In this document: in pieces, positions 36,101 to 46,102 of the stretch | How positions within the stretch are numbered: position 1 is the first letter of the stretch | Layout of the letters: every line of letters begins with the position of its first letter | Source of the DNA: Microthyrium microscopicum | Taxonomy: Eukaryota; Ascomycota; Dothideomycetes; Microthyriales; Microthyriaceae | Direction of reading: 5' to 3' | Assembly: GCA_010405405.1 (NCBI GenBank) | Contig: MU004231.1 | Coordinates: forward strand, 4,328,884-4,392,883 | Length of the DNA: 64,000 nucleotides | Translations under genes and position numbers: made by a program | Notes under the pieces: generated by a model | What the model saw: the letters and a program-made list of their open reading frames with translations, nothing else | Databases searched by the model: none | What the model was told of the DNA's origin: nothing

Positions 36101-39100
36101 AAGTAAGTCAACGCAGCAGTCCAGCGGCCCGCTTGCTTATGGTCAACAACTTGCTGAGCTACGTCGAGTAGTCGCAGCTTGGAAGAAATTCCGTCCACGC
36201 CATCCGGCTCTTTGATTTCCTCGTAAATTAGCTGGAGTTGCTGAAATTCGAAGTCCACATCTTCCATGTCCATTGATTTCATATGTTGCTCATAGTGATA
36301 AACAGACCTAGGAAGATTCTCGCAAATGAAAGCACGGAGAGCTGTGACATTTTGAGGAACAGAGTCGAAGATGCGTTGTACCTGACTGATCTCTCTGGTT
36401 TCTTTCATGGCATCGAAATCTTCGGGAACGTCGTTGTGCCGATTTCGTGCTGTGTACTTTGCAAGCATTTTGCTCTTTTCTTGGACCCATCGATTCAAAT
36501 AGTCAAAGACTTGGAACACGTTCTGAAAACATTAGGCGAGTTCCTCTGAGACTGGATGATACTTACATAGCTGCATTGCTTTATGTTTTCTCTTTCTGTT
36601 TCTCCGCCTGGCGAAATGACATCGTACTTCATAATATTGCTGAACTCGTAGCATAGCCAATCTATTTCTTCATCCGTTCCTCCAGTGACGATAGTCTGGA
36701 CAACAAATGGGAGCATGAAGGTAGCGATTGATAGGTCGTGGTTGAGAATGACTCTAGATATCTTGGGGAATATGACTTTGGCGTTCTTTCCATTGGGTCT
36801 ATGAAGCAAGCCAAACACCAAAGTCCGGAGCCATGTTCCATGAGGAGGAGTGGGACCGGATGGAGGGAATGCCACCAGCTCGGTGGCCGCAGTTGGGTTG
36901 GTAAGGTGATATTTCGAGTTCAGGTAAGGAGTCAAAGTACTCTGTACAGATTCTGGAAAGACTTTCCATCTCTGAAGGGCCTGTCGTGGAGGACTTCCTT
37001 TACGTGTGTTAATGACTGCGTCAGAAAACCCGCTTATCTTCAAAAGCTCTTGCATAACATATGCCAGATAACTTTGCTGCTTTCCAGTTGGTGCTGAGCG
37101 AAACGCTGGCACAAGGACAGTCTCCAGAAGCTGAGCGATGAACTCAATGATTTCTGATGGTTTCTCAAAATTGGATAACACAAGAAGGCTGTGCTTTTCA
37201 CGCACAGTTTCGACTTGGTTAGGATCTATGCATCCAAGGACACCAAGTGCTCTGGCACATAAATCGACAACTTCGTCATCGAGTTCTTTGAATCGCATGC
37301 TGGCATCTAATAATGTGCGATAAAGCGCTGCAATTGCTGGGATAGGTTGCTGTCCTTGAGCGTTTTCGTGGATGTATCCTTGCTGTTTAACAAGATACGG
37401 CACAAGTTCTCTGAGTGCTTGCCGAACTACAAGTACATTGTCGTTAGAGCATCGTTTAGAGAATGCGTCGAGTAGCTTTTCCGGTTCGAGCTTGTTTTTA
37501 TGTGCACTAATTTCTCCAGCAAGTTTGTTGAACAAATCGATGCCCGCGAGGGAGGGTATCATGGCAACGTTGTCCATTATCTGCTGGTTGTATCTGGAAA
37601 CCAGCTGTGTGATGAGTAGGTAGCCCCTTTCTTGACTATAGGGACTGAGAACTTCCCACTTCTGAACAACAATGGCAAAGGTATGAGGAATGAGTTCCTT
37701 GAAGCTTTCATCACCAGTGTTATTCATCAGTGCAATCCAGGCTGCGAAGGCTGCATCTATCAAGTTTGTACTGTCCAAAGCCGATTGAAGCGTAGCTCGC
37801 ATCTATCATGAGAATTAGTATAAGCAAACAACACAGTTTGAACGCTTCTGTTTTACCTGAGGCAATGCTAAATCGACCGATTGATCGGAAACCGCCATGA
37901 GAAACTCAATAGCTTGGAGAGCTCTGACTTTTTCCGAAAGAGGCTGTCTTTCCTTAGAATTATCCACAATGTCGGTGAAGTGTGCCATGATGCCTAAAAC
38001 ATATTCCTCCATAAAGAGGGACATCAGATCAACCGATCGTTTGGAAGTGTTTTTCGAAGACATGGCTATCTTTGCAAGAAGTTTGAAAGCTTGATCGACC
38101 TTGCGGTATTAGTATATGGCAGCTGTAAGAGAGGTTCTTGTTACCTTTGCCTCAGCAGTATCTTTCGCTTCCAAAGTGGAGGTACCATAATCTGGAGCAG
38201 TCTTGAGGATCTCGCAAGCCGTATTGTTCGGTTCCAGTTGAACCAGCTCAGTGAATTTTCCTTTCAAATGCGGTGCTGCTTCTTGCAAAAGAGAGGCAGC
38301 CTTGGGCTCAGAGCCATCAACTTCAAGAAGAAGTTTTGATAATACGCAAGCCAAATTGCGTTTTGGCTCCATGATCAAAGCCTCGATCGAGCTAATATCA
38401 GGGCGTGCGTCAACAATTCGAGCAAGTATGTCATGTCGCTTGGTAAGAATCATATATGGGACAGTCTCCGTCTGAGTGAGAACTAGAAGTTCGTCTACGC
38501 CGCCCTTGAGTTGTAATAGTTCGGAAAGTTGTTGTGCCTTTTGAGGACAGCTCAAGACATCTCTCACAACTGATGGAGCAATGTTTCTCCAAAAAGGAGC
38601 AAAAAGCTGAGCAACCGACTGGCTTGTTGCTTTGGCAAGTCTTCGAATGCTCATATATGCCACTCCACAAATTATCATATGAGGATGACCCAATGCATTC
38701 ACCAGTTCAAGCAAGGCAATGTTAAGCTCTGTTTCACCACAAACGATGCCTATCTGAGTCCAAAGATAGAGCAAAGTCTCAAGCAGAGCCAGATTGTCAC
38801 GAGAATTCAGTTCCCTTAGCATCTCTAGCAGGAAATTTCGATTAAGATGCATGATTTTTGAATCGAGTTCACCTCGCAAGTATCCTAGCAACGCTTGCCT
38901 AAAACATCAATTAGCATTGAGCAAACGAAAAGCCAGGCTTCACTTACGAGGAGACAATGCGGAGTTCATGGGAAGTGCTTTGCAATGATTTCATGCAAAA
39001 TCGGGCCAATGGGTCCGTCCTTATGTCCAGATAGCCCGGATCCGATATATGCTTCACAAATCTACCAATTGTTTGCACCGTGGTTATACGCAGCAGTCGA

Positions 39101-40933
39101 GAATTCTTAACGTTTGTAAAACCCAAGAGTTCGGTCAACATTTGATGGAAAGCTTGACATTCCTCTTCCGAATCCCACGGCCATCCTTCATCTGGAGCAG
39201 AATCAGTACTGTAGGCTTCATCACATATCCGGCAGCCTGTAGGATATTGTTCTTCCAAGGTCTCGTCAATCCAGGCTCCAGAAGCAGCACAGGGGAGATT
39301 TTTTAGGGATTGGATCAGAGAAGCAACACCATCATCAGAATTATCTTTCAACTCGAAACTGTACCTTCTTATTAGTCTCATAGCAACTATTGCGGCAATA
39401 AAAGCACTTACACCGAGATATCCTGTATCGTGGTAATGGGGGATTCAGAATTGAATGCCTCCGTGATACTCTTAACAAGCCGTGTGCATGTCGTATCTGT
39501 TGCTTCCTCTTCAGCGGCAGTCTCCGAGATTTTCCGCCGTTTCTCAGGTCTCGAGACATCGGGGTCCTCCGAGTTTCTCTTCGTCTGACGTGTGGGCAGA
39601 TTGACTCGTAGGCTCTCGAAAGTCTCAGTCAAGCGTTTATCAATGAATTGGTCCTGGTCTCCATCACTTTCCGTGTCATTATGATCAGACACATTCTGTG
39701 GGGATCTCAAAAATATGTCGACTGCATTTTGTAGATCACTGCAAAGACGGGGCCAAATGGATGTGGTGTCCTTGAGTGCCCGAAGCCATTTAGAAACTCC
39801 AGACTGATCCAGCTTTGCATTCTGCATAATGAGAAGCAGCGAGTGAGCGAGAGAAATCTGCACATCCTCTCCATCGGGAGGTGAGACTAGGACCAGCAGC
39901 TTTTCGATCAGATCAACGGATCTTTGCAAGCACCATCGTCGAGAATCTTTCAAGAGTATGTCACAGGCTAGCGTTATGAGGGAAGTCACAATTCTTCTGC
40001 GATCGAGACATCGATGTTGCCTGAGCGCGCGATAGAAATCAACTACTGAGTGTGCCAAATCCAAGATCCATGGCAGTTTTTCAGAATCCAAGGATTTCGA
40101 ATGGATAACCTGATCAGAGAAGGAGATTATGATGAGCAGTAGTATGTTGTTCGCATCGTTTGGCCTTTTCAGCGTTAACTGATAGCCTGGAGGAAGTGCA
40201 ATGGACTGCTCGGAAGCCCAGAACTTGGAAATAGCTTTAGTTGGGGGACAAGTAGCTCGGTAGGATGATAGTTGGAAAGGTTTGGTTCCAGCGAAGGACT
40301 CAAGAGACTGTCGAAGGTCTAGGATATTAGCAAATGTATGGAGGATCTCCCACAAGACTCACTCTCAGCAATTGACTGTAAAAGCTCCACTACTTCTTGT
40401 CCAATGAGCCACGTCGTCGGCTTCGATAAAAGAGAAGATGTGCAAGCAGAAAGAGCTTGGAGTAATTGGGTCCAGACATCGGTCAATCGTTCTCTAGAGC
40501 CAATTGACAAGAGAGATGTCAATAGCCAGCATATAAACGGTGGTCGTTCTTCATCCTGTGAGTCTTCGCTGAACATTAGGAGTTCAGGCTGCTTTTGTAT
40601 TGTGATTCGTACAGCTCTAAGACAATCTGCTGCCTGTGCATCAAGGTCCTTTGGCGAGAAGAGCTCCTTTTGATTCCTTGATTCGCCAGCAGCTTCCACA
40701 AGAAATGTCACGAATCGAACATTGTCTTGTATGTTTTCATCAGTCAAATCCACGATTGGATCACTGAGAAATTCTGCTAGAAGTTTATCGAAAGCTTCTC
40801 TCTGAGCGGCACGGTTGATCTGAGCAGTTGCGGTGTTTCCATTGCGGAGAATCTGAGCCGCAATGGTTGAAGGAGGAATAGCGTAAGTAGGTTCGGCGGG
40901 AGCGGGATTCGCTTTAGGAACTGGAGGCGCCAT
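33130..40933 (-). CDS. MEC1: ATR/MEC1 family checkpoint kinase (uvsB / mus-9 ortholog)
   Basis: Ten exons: 40933-40363, 40318-39412, 39358-38948, 38898-38145, 38099-37857, 37802-36567, 36522-36018, 35968-35491, 35444-34469, 34419-33130. All nine introns are 44-54 bp and keep phase, giving 2456 residues, a normal ATR length. The kinase senses RPA-coated single-stranded DNA with its ATRIP/DDC2 partner and triggers the S-phase checkpoint. The N-terminal 1500 residues are helical repeats and a FAT domain follows. The kinase domain has the ATP-binding Lys in CKPKDDLRKD, the catalytic loop LGLGDRHGENI and HVDFNCLFEKGLTFDKPELV; DFNCLFEKG marks ATR rather than ATM or TOR. The protein ends in a FATC domain (ALIRMAVDPRNLMAMYVGW). 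It is divergent from COX16. Confidence 0.96.
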
Positions 40934-41215
40934 TTCATGATGGTTTGAGCGAAATTAAGCCATCAGATTCGATGAGCAAAATCTCAACATTTAGCTCCGA
41001 TGTGCGATGTGCTGATGTTCGATGAGGTTGAGGGGCACAACTCAAAAATACGTGTATGGTTCACGCGTTGGCTAGCCTTGCTAGCTCAGTTTAGACTGAA
41101 ATGGTCCAGCCAATCGCGTAGTCACATGACATAAATTTATGCCAAGGCCATATATTGTAGCCAACTTCATTGTTCATGAAAACTTCAAGGTCAATAATAC
41201 ATAAGCGATGTCAAT
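40934..41215. promoter_or_regulatory. divergent promoter MEC1-like / COX16
   Basis: Only 282 bp separate the start codons of the checkpoint kinase and COX16, so regulation is probably shared. No specific site was recognised. Confidence 0.6.
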
Positions 41216-41601
41216 ATGTTCAAAAAGCTGCCATCCAAGAAGTTTGGATCTACTCCTGGTAAACAGTTCAATGCTTTAGTGCAGCGTCATCCGTTTCTTC
41301 TCTTTGGGCTGCCATTTATATCAATGGTTGTTGTCGGAAGCCTCTTTCTATCACCTGTTACAGCACAGCGCTATGAGACTTTCGACAGGAAAAGGCGCTT
41401 TAATAATAAGCAGGATGCATTCGATACGTCAGGGTTGAAAAGAAGAAAGTTCGACGCACGAGAGGAGTACTATGTAAGGCTTTCAAGCAGATCACGAAAC
41501 GATGACTAATAGCTCAAAAGCGAATGGCAGCCAAAGACTTGGACAATTGGGAACAGCGCAGGGTGGAGAGATTGCCCGGCGAACCAGACGGCATTCTGTG
41601 A
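41216..41601 (+). CDS. COX16: cytochrome c oxidase assembly protein COX16
   Basis: Exons 41216-41473 and 41521-41601, with a 47-bp intron (GTAAGG..., branch GACTAATAG, acceptor AAAAG), give 112 residues. COX16 is an inner-membrane factor that helps metallation and assembly of Cox1/Cox2 modules. The layout is typical: a short basic N-terminus (KKLPSKKFGS), HPFLLFGLPFISMVVVGSLF as membrane helix, RYETFDRK after it, then KRRKFDAREEYY, and from exon 2 DLDNWEQRRVERLPGEPDG at the end. Without the intron the conserved tail is lost. It is transcribed toward TAD2. Confidence 0.92.
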
Positions 41602-41947
41602 TTCAGACATAAAAGTACAAACATAATCTATCGGGGGTATATCCATCATAAACAATCATGCAGTCGCTATCGTCGCAACAGAACTCCATAACCTTTCCGA
41701 GGCCGGAAACACTCTCAATCTTCGAACTCAGAGTACACTTTCTCCATCGCCTGTTAGGTGCAGCCTTTCCTTGCAAATACTCTGGACCAACACGAACTTG
41801 GGACCAACCGGACATGCTGAATACTCTCCGCTTAAGTCGACGATTGCTTCCGCGACATGGGCGGAGTTGCCACCGGCGCCACATACTAAGAGTTGGAAAG
41901 TTAGAACAACAATTGAGCGAATTTTGTGAGCACAGAGTGGTGGTGAC

Positions 41948-42857
41948 TCAAACCTTTGAAAGGTCTAAGGGTATAATCTCAGTCTTGAGTTCGCGAGTCT
42001 TCTTCTGCTTTGGCTCGGGAGCCTTTTCGTTCTCTTGTATGTAGAACTTGCGAAGTAGCATGATGGCATCGTCACGGAAGATACCAGGGAAAGCGGGATA
42101 AGGAGGATCGACGTTTTCACTAGAAGAGCGTTAGCAATGGGAAAAGGCAAGGAGTGGCATGGGTAGATCTACTCTTCATGTATGCGTAGAACGCCGCCGG
42201 TTCCACCAAATCGATCGTTGAAGCAACCAAAGTATACGCATCGAATGTTGAATTGGCGGAGGGCCGACGCGCACATAATACAGGGCTCGACAGTGACATA
42301 GAGATCAGTCTCCTTGAGGATCGCTGGTGCGTGTGTCTGTAGTATCTCTGCGAGTGCAACGAACTCGGCGTGTCGGGTGCCCTTCAGTAGTATTAGCTTC
42401 AGAAACCCATGCAATGACTAGTTACCCACGTTGAGTGTCTTGTTGGTGTGATTCATGCCCCGTCCGATGATCTCGCCTTTGTGAACAAAGACACATCCAA
42501 CAGGAGTCTCATCACTCCGAAGAGCCAAGTCGGCCTGTTGATCATTAGTGCCAGATCACTTTGAAGATCAAGAGGTCAACTCACCATTGCAATGGCTTCC
42601 TTCATGAAGCCTTCGTGGATTTCTCGATTGGGAAGGGTGGCCATTTTGGCAATGTCGCCTAGCTGCTTTTGACGTAGATTCTCGAGGCGCTCAGCTTCAC
42701 GTTCGGGAATTGATCGCAGGTCTGATTTTTTGGCTGCAGAGGACGCGGACTCGGGGTCCTGGGAAGAGGCATCGTCGTTGAAGTTTCTGGCAGCAGCTTC
42801 CCCCAACAGAAAGAAGTCGCCGGCGGCGCCAAACACATCAGAAGGATCGAAATCCAT
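41948..42857 (-). CDS. TAD2: tRNA-specific adenosine deaminase catalytic subunit
   Basis: Exons 42857-42585, 42534-42430, 42381-42173 and 42119-41948 (introns 48-53 bp) give 252 residues. TAD2, with TAD3, deaminates A34 to inosine in tRNA anticodons. The deaminase signature is clear: TRHAEFVALAEI supplies the zinc His and proton-shuttle Glu, and VTVEPCIMCASALRQ supplies two zinc Cys. DETPVGCVFVHKGEIIGRGM and YFGCFNDRFGGTGGVL are family typical. Two ends are uncertain. An in-frame ATG at 42644 (MATLPNREIHEGFMKEA) fits the usual start of fungal TAD2 and would give 181 residues. A further intron 41886-41953 (branch TTCTAAC) would instead add 18 codons ending at 41832. Confidence 0.9.
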
Positions 42858-43785
42858 GCTCGAAACAGCAAATTTGGATGTCTGGAAGCTGCGCCACGTG
42901 TTAGTGGGTTTTTTGGATGAGTGCGACCCGATCGTGAACTTACTGGCAGACGAGTCAGAATTTCGTTGGCAGCTGTTTGCACTTTCGTTGGCAAGCTACA
43001 AAAGCGCCAAACTTGTTATTCTAGTGAAGAAATTGAATAGACCCGATTTGAGAGGGTTAGCTCTGGTCGGTCTATCTTAGCTAGATGTAAATTTGTTGGA
43101 TGGAGCGCACGCAATGAGTTGGAGGATTCTTGAGGATTGTTGTGGTGGAGGAAATTGTACGGAAAAACAGCAGGTGATGAAAGTAGCTGTTTGACAGGCT
43201 TCCAATCAAAATTAGGCATTCAAGTCACTACCTAGTTATGCTCACGGTAACACAGACAAACGAGGGGCTTGTTTTCTCCATCTTCAATTTATCAATTTAC
43301 ATCAAAATTGGGTTAATGATGTAGACCAAAAGCATGCCGTCTGAAGGAAGGTGCATGTGGGGTTTTATACCGCTCTTTCCAATATCTGAACCACCCCGCT
43401 AGCCAGCCAGGTTAAAATGTTCGATACATTTGGTATGGTACCTGTATGGTTTTCAAGGGCGTTAGCTCAATGTAAAAGATACATTTTGGTTTGCAATCTG
43501 GTTGGTTGGATGCTTTCAATTCCGCATAAAAGTCCTGAAATTGTTACACAACTCTACAATGGCATTAGTCTTCTCATCCAGTATACCTTAAGGCATCAAA
43601 ATGGCATATGTTGTTCGGGTATAATTATATTCTGCTAGTACTAATACTTCATTATTTTAAACAACCCAACAATCGAAATCCGCAAACATAGTTACAAAAC
43701 CTAAGAACAAAGAATTCGTGAAGGCCCTTGGGGAATACCATAAAAACATAAGACAAAGAGAATTGAGCCCGTAGTACAATCGGGC
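42858..43785. other. intergenic, no supported gene
   Basis: About 930 bp. It contains the TAD2 promoter and an AT-leaning stretch after 43.2 kb. Short ORFs such as 43417-43638 plus show no domain or splice partner. No tRNA was found. Confidence 0.45.
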
Positions 43786-44109
43786 TCACATCACGGTGCA
43801 GCCACCGCTCTTACCAGCAGAAGAAGATTCAGCTTTGACGGTCTTCTTTGGCCGCCTTCGCACTTGCTGGAGTTGACCAGTCTCCCTGTCACGACGGACT
43901 TCTCGTTTCGTTTTCCTATCTTTCTTGCCTGCCTTCACTGCTATAGTCTGGGGGTTGGTATATCGTTGATATGAATCCTGGTCATTGTTCGTGGATTCAT
44001 CATATCTAGTATCAGTTTCCCCATCATTGTTCGTCGATTCATCGTATCCATTATCAGTCTCTCCCCGACTATCCAGATTACCCTCCTTTTTGGTACTTCC
44101 CTGCGTCAT
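43786..44109 (-). CDS. small basic protein with C-terminal CaaX box
   Basis: 107 codons from the ATG at 44109. The frame extends a little upstream only through a TTG. It starts 31 bp after the stop of the 653-residue gene on the same strand, so little room exists for its own promoter. Two exact-length repeats of 14 residues (GETDNGYDESTNND, GETDTRYDESTNND) are followed by a Lys/Arg-rich region (GKKDRKTKREVRRDRETG) and a Ser/Gly-rich hinge ending CTVM. C-T-V-M fits a CaaX prenylation box, and Met at the end favours farnesylation. A basic region before a CaaX box is the plan of many membrane-anchored proteins. No homolog is recognised. It may instead be an alternative last exon of the upstream gene. 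Confidence 0.5.
   Translation of the reverse strand: MTQGSTKKEGNLDSRGETDNGYDESTNNDGETDTRYDESTNNDQDSYQRYTNPQTIAVKAGKKDRKTKREVRRDRETGQLQQVRRRPKKTVKAESSSAGKSGGCTVM
43981..44064 (-). repeat. two 42-bp tandem copies, in frame
   Basis: Two adjacent 42-bp units code 14-residue copies that differ at two residues inside the small CaaX protein gene. Confidence 0.75.
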
Positions 44110-44140
44110 CTTCGGGCCCAAAAAAATTCAGGAAGTTGGT

Positions 44141-46102
44141 TTATCGCCAAGGAATCCAGAAACTAGGACGAAGAGGATTGAGTGGACGAGAACGACGACG
44201 ACGATAGACGTGGTCTCCTCTATATCCAAATGGGACGCCAGTGTGTGGGTCTAGGAACTCGTAGCCTTGAGGATAGCGGTTCTGGTAACGCTGAGCTTCT
44301 AGATATTGCTGGTGGTACTGGCTAAGATTATAATTTCCTGGCCAATAATGCCCTGCGTGCTGATTTGCTGGTGGCGGATTGAATTCTTCCTGATAGAAAT
44401 TTGAGCCTTGATTCGCTGAACCAAAAAAATGGTTATTAATGGCAGGTGCGCTCGAGTTATGTTCCAGTCGTTGTCCGCCAGCTGCCAAAGGGAGGCGACG
44501 CTGTTCGCGGCGCGGCTCATTGTTCCCAGAAGAAAGACCAGAATTCATGGAAACTGACAAAGCTTCGTAGGAGATGGAACAAAACGCCGGATGGGGATGG
44601 CCCGCCAAGAACGAGTTGTAGGCGTTTACAATAAGTCTACGGTTCTCAAGGGGCAGGTCGTGGGCCATGATTGCTTCTCGGATGTTTTCTAGCGAATCTG
44701 CGACAGATGCCAGACGAACAGCTTCTTGAGCCTCCTCTGTCTCTGCGGCCTGTGCCCGCGCCATGGACTGATTATATTCCTCCAGGGACAAAGCAATTGC
44801 CCGCTCTAGAGCGCCATCAGACTCCACGAGTTCTGGGCTCGAAACTCGCGGGATATTTTGCTCCGATGTTGACGCCGCCTGGTGGGTTCGACGCACAGAT
44901 TTCGATTTCGGGGGTGGCTGAACAGGTGCTTCCGGCATTGAGCCTGATCGAGAAGTTGTGAGAGATGGGGAAGGGGAAGTTGGCGGCTGAGCACGTCGAG
45001 AATGTGACTGTTGCGCTGCAGGGACAGGTGCTGGCTGTCGACGACTGGACTTGCGTGGTGTGGGAGCAGGAAGTGGTGATGCGGATGCAGCAGAACCTCC
45101 TGGAGTGCTGTCAGTGCCATTATTTACCGTAGTCGTCTTTAGTGACCGAGCTCGAACAGAGCTGGACGAAATTTGAGTTGACGCTCCGATTGCTACTGCA
45201 GGTGATGGATTGCCAGATTGTCGATTTGAAATAGTGGTATTTGTGCTTCGGTCAGCGGGTTTGAGTTTGTCTGTTGACTTGGTTGAAGTGCCAGATCGGC
45301 TTCCAGATACAGATTGAGAAGATGTATTGTTGCCAACCTTGCTCTTTGCCAGCTTCTTTGCCTCATCAGTGCTAGATTGAATTCCAGGTTCACGTTGAGA
45401 AGATGTATTGTTGTCGACCTTGCTCTTTGCTGCTTTCTTTGCATCATCAGTGCTAGATTGAATTCCAGATTCTGGCTGAGAAGATGATTTGTTGTCAACC
45501 TTGCTATTTGTCAGCTTCTTTGCCTCATCATTGCCATGAGATGCTCCTGAGGTCTTAGGAACGTTTTCCCAGCCCCAAGCCGATGAAGAGTTTGCTTCAG
45601 TAGCTGGGGTCGTACCCTTCTTCAAAATGCTCTTCGGTGTCGCACTCACTGGCTGTAAGCTAGAAGTCTCCGCCGATTTAGTCCCTGGCTTTTCTGTCGC
45701 TACCGGCTTTGGAGTTGCGTTTTCTTTGTCTTCATCCTCGTAAATTGTCAACGCCTCGATTCGCGACGATAGGCCATGGCGAGCAGATTTACGGCGGGAC
45801 GAAGGTTGAGGAAAGAGTGGCGCAGGAGTAGCTTCCTCTTCTTTCTCTTCAACCTCTGCCGGTGCTTCAAAGGCGGTATTTGTACGAGACTTTCCCTTGC
45901 GAGCTAGTCGCGCCAAGTCGGACTCGTCTGGTACTTCGGGGTTCGCCTCAGACTCTTCTAGTGTTGGCAACTTCTGAACAACGTCGTTCGAACCAGATGC
46001 ACGTGTTGAAGAAGCTGGAGCTCCAGCAGGCATACGCTCTGCGGAGGCAGCAGCAGCAGCAGCTGCCTTAGCTTTGGCTTTTGCTTTGGCGTTCTTGCCC
46101 AT
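44141..46102 (-). CDS. low-complexity protein with UIM and FWIPW tail
   Basis: A single frame of 653 residues. It opens with MGKNAKAKAKAKAAAAAAAS, then RHGLSSRIEALTIYEDEDKE near residue 110, shared with the paralog at 47732-50884. Three 27-residue repeats rich in Lys, Ser and Asp follow (AKKLAKSKVGNNTSSQ type), then a long Ser/Pro/Thr-rich region. Near residue 435 lies DGALERAIALSLEEYNQ, a good match to the ubiquitin-interacting motif (acidic start, Leu-x-x-Ala-Ile-x-Leu-Ser-Leu-x-Glu). The C-terminus is Tyr/Gln/Asn-rich and then basic (YRRRRSRPLNPLRP) and ends FWIPWR. No enzyme domain is seen. A ubiquitin-binding, largely disordered adaptor is inferred. The family is not one I recognise. Confidence 0.75.
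   Translation of the reverse strand: MGKNAKAKAKAKAAAAAAASAERMPAGAPASSTRASGSNDVVQKLPTLEESEANPEVPDESDLARLARKGKSRTNTAFEAPAEVEEKEEEATPAPLFPQPSSRRKSARHGLSSRIEALTIYEDEDKENATPKPVATEKPGTKSAETSSLQPVSATPKSILKKGTTPATEANSSSAWGWENVPKTSGASHGNDEAKKLTNSKVDNKSSSQPESGIQSSTDDAKKAAKSKVDNNTSSQREPGIQSSTDEAKKLAKSKVGNNTSSQSVSGSRSGTSTKSTDKLKPADRSTNTTISNRQSGNPSPAVAIGASTQISSSSVRARSLKTTTVNNGTDSTPGGSAASASPLPAPTPRKSSRRQPAPVPAAQQSHSRRAQPPTSPSPSLTTSRSGSMPEAPVQPPPKSKSVRRTHQAASTSEQNIPRVSSPELVESDGALERAIALSLEEYNQSMARAQAAETEEAQEAVRLASVADSLENIREAIMAHDLPLENRRLIVNAYNSFLAGHPHPAFCSISYEALSVSMNSGLSSGNNEPRREQRRLPLAAGGQRLEHNSSAPAINNHFFGSANQGSNFYQEEFNPPPANQHAGHYWPGNYNLSQYHQQYLEAQRYQNRYPQGYEFLDPHTGVPFGYRGDHVYRRRRSRPLNPLRPSFWIPWR
45315..45537 (-). 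repeat. 81-bp tandem repeat, about 2.8 copies, in frame
   Basis: Copies begin at 45315, 45396 and 45477, an exact 81-bp period, so each codes 27 residues of the UIM-containing protein. Divergence between copies is moderate, which suggests slow or old expansion. Confidence 0.8.

Noticed and set aside
43417-43638. tRNA-like or small coding gene
   Set aside because: A TAGCTCAATG stretch recalls a tRNA D arm, but no matching acceptor stem or T arm was found.
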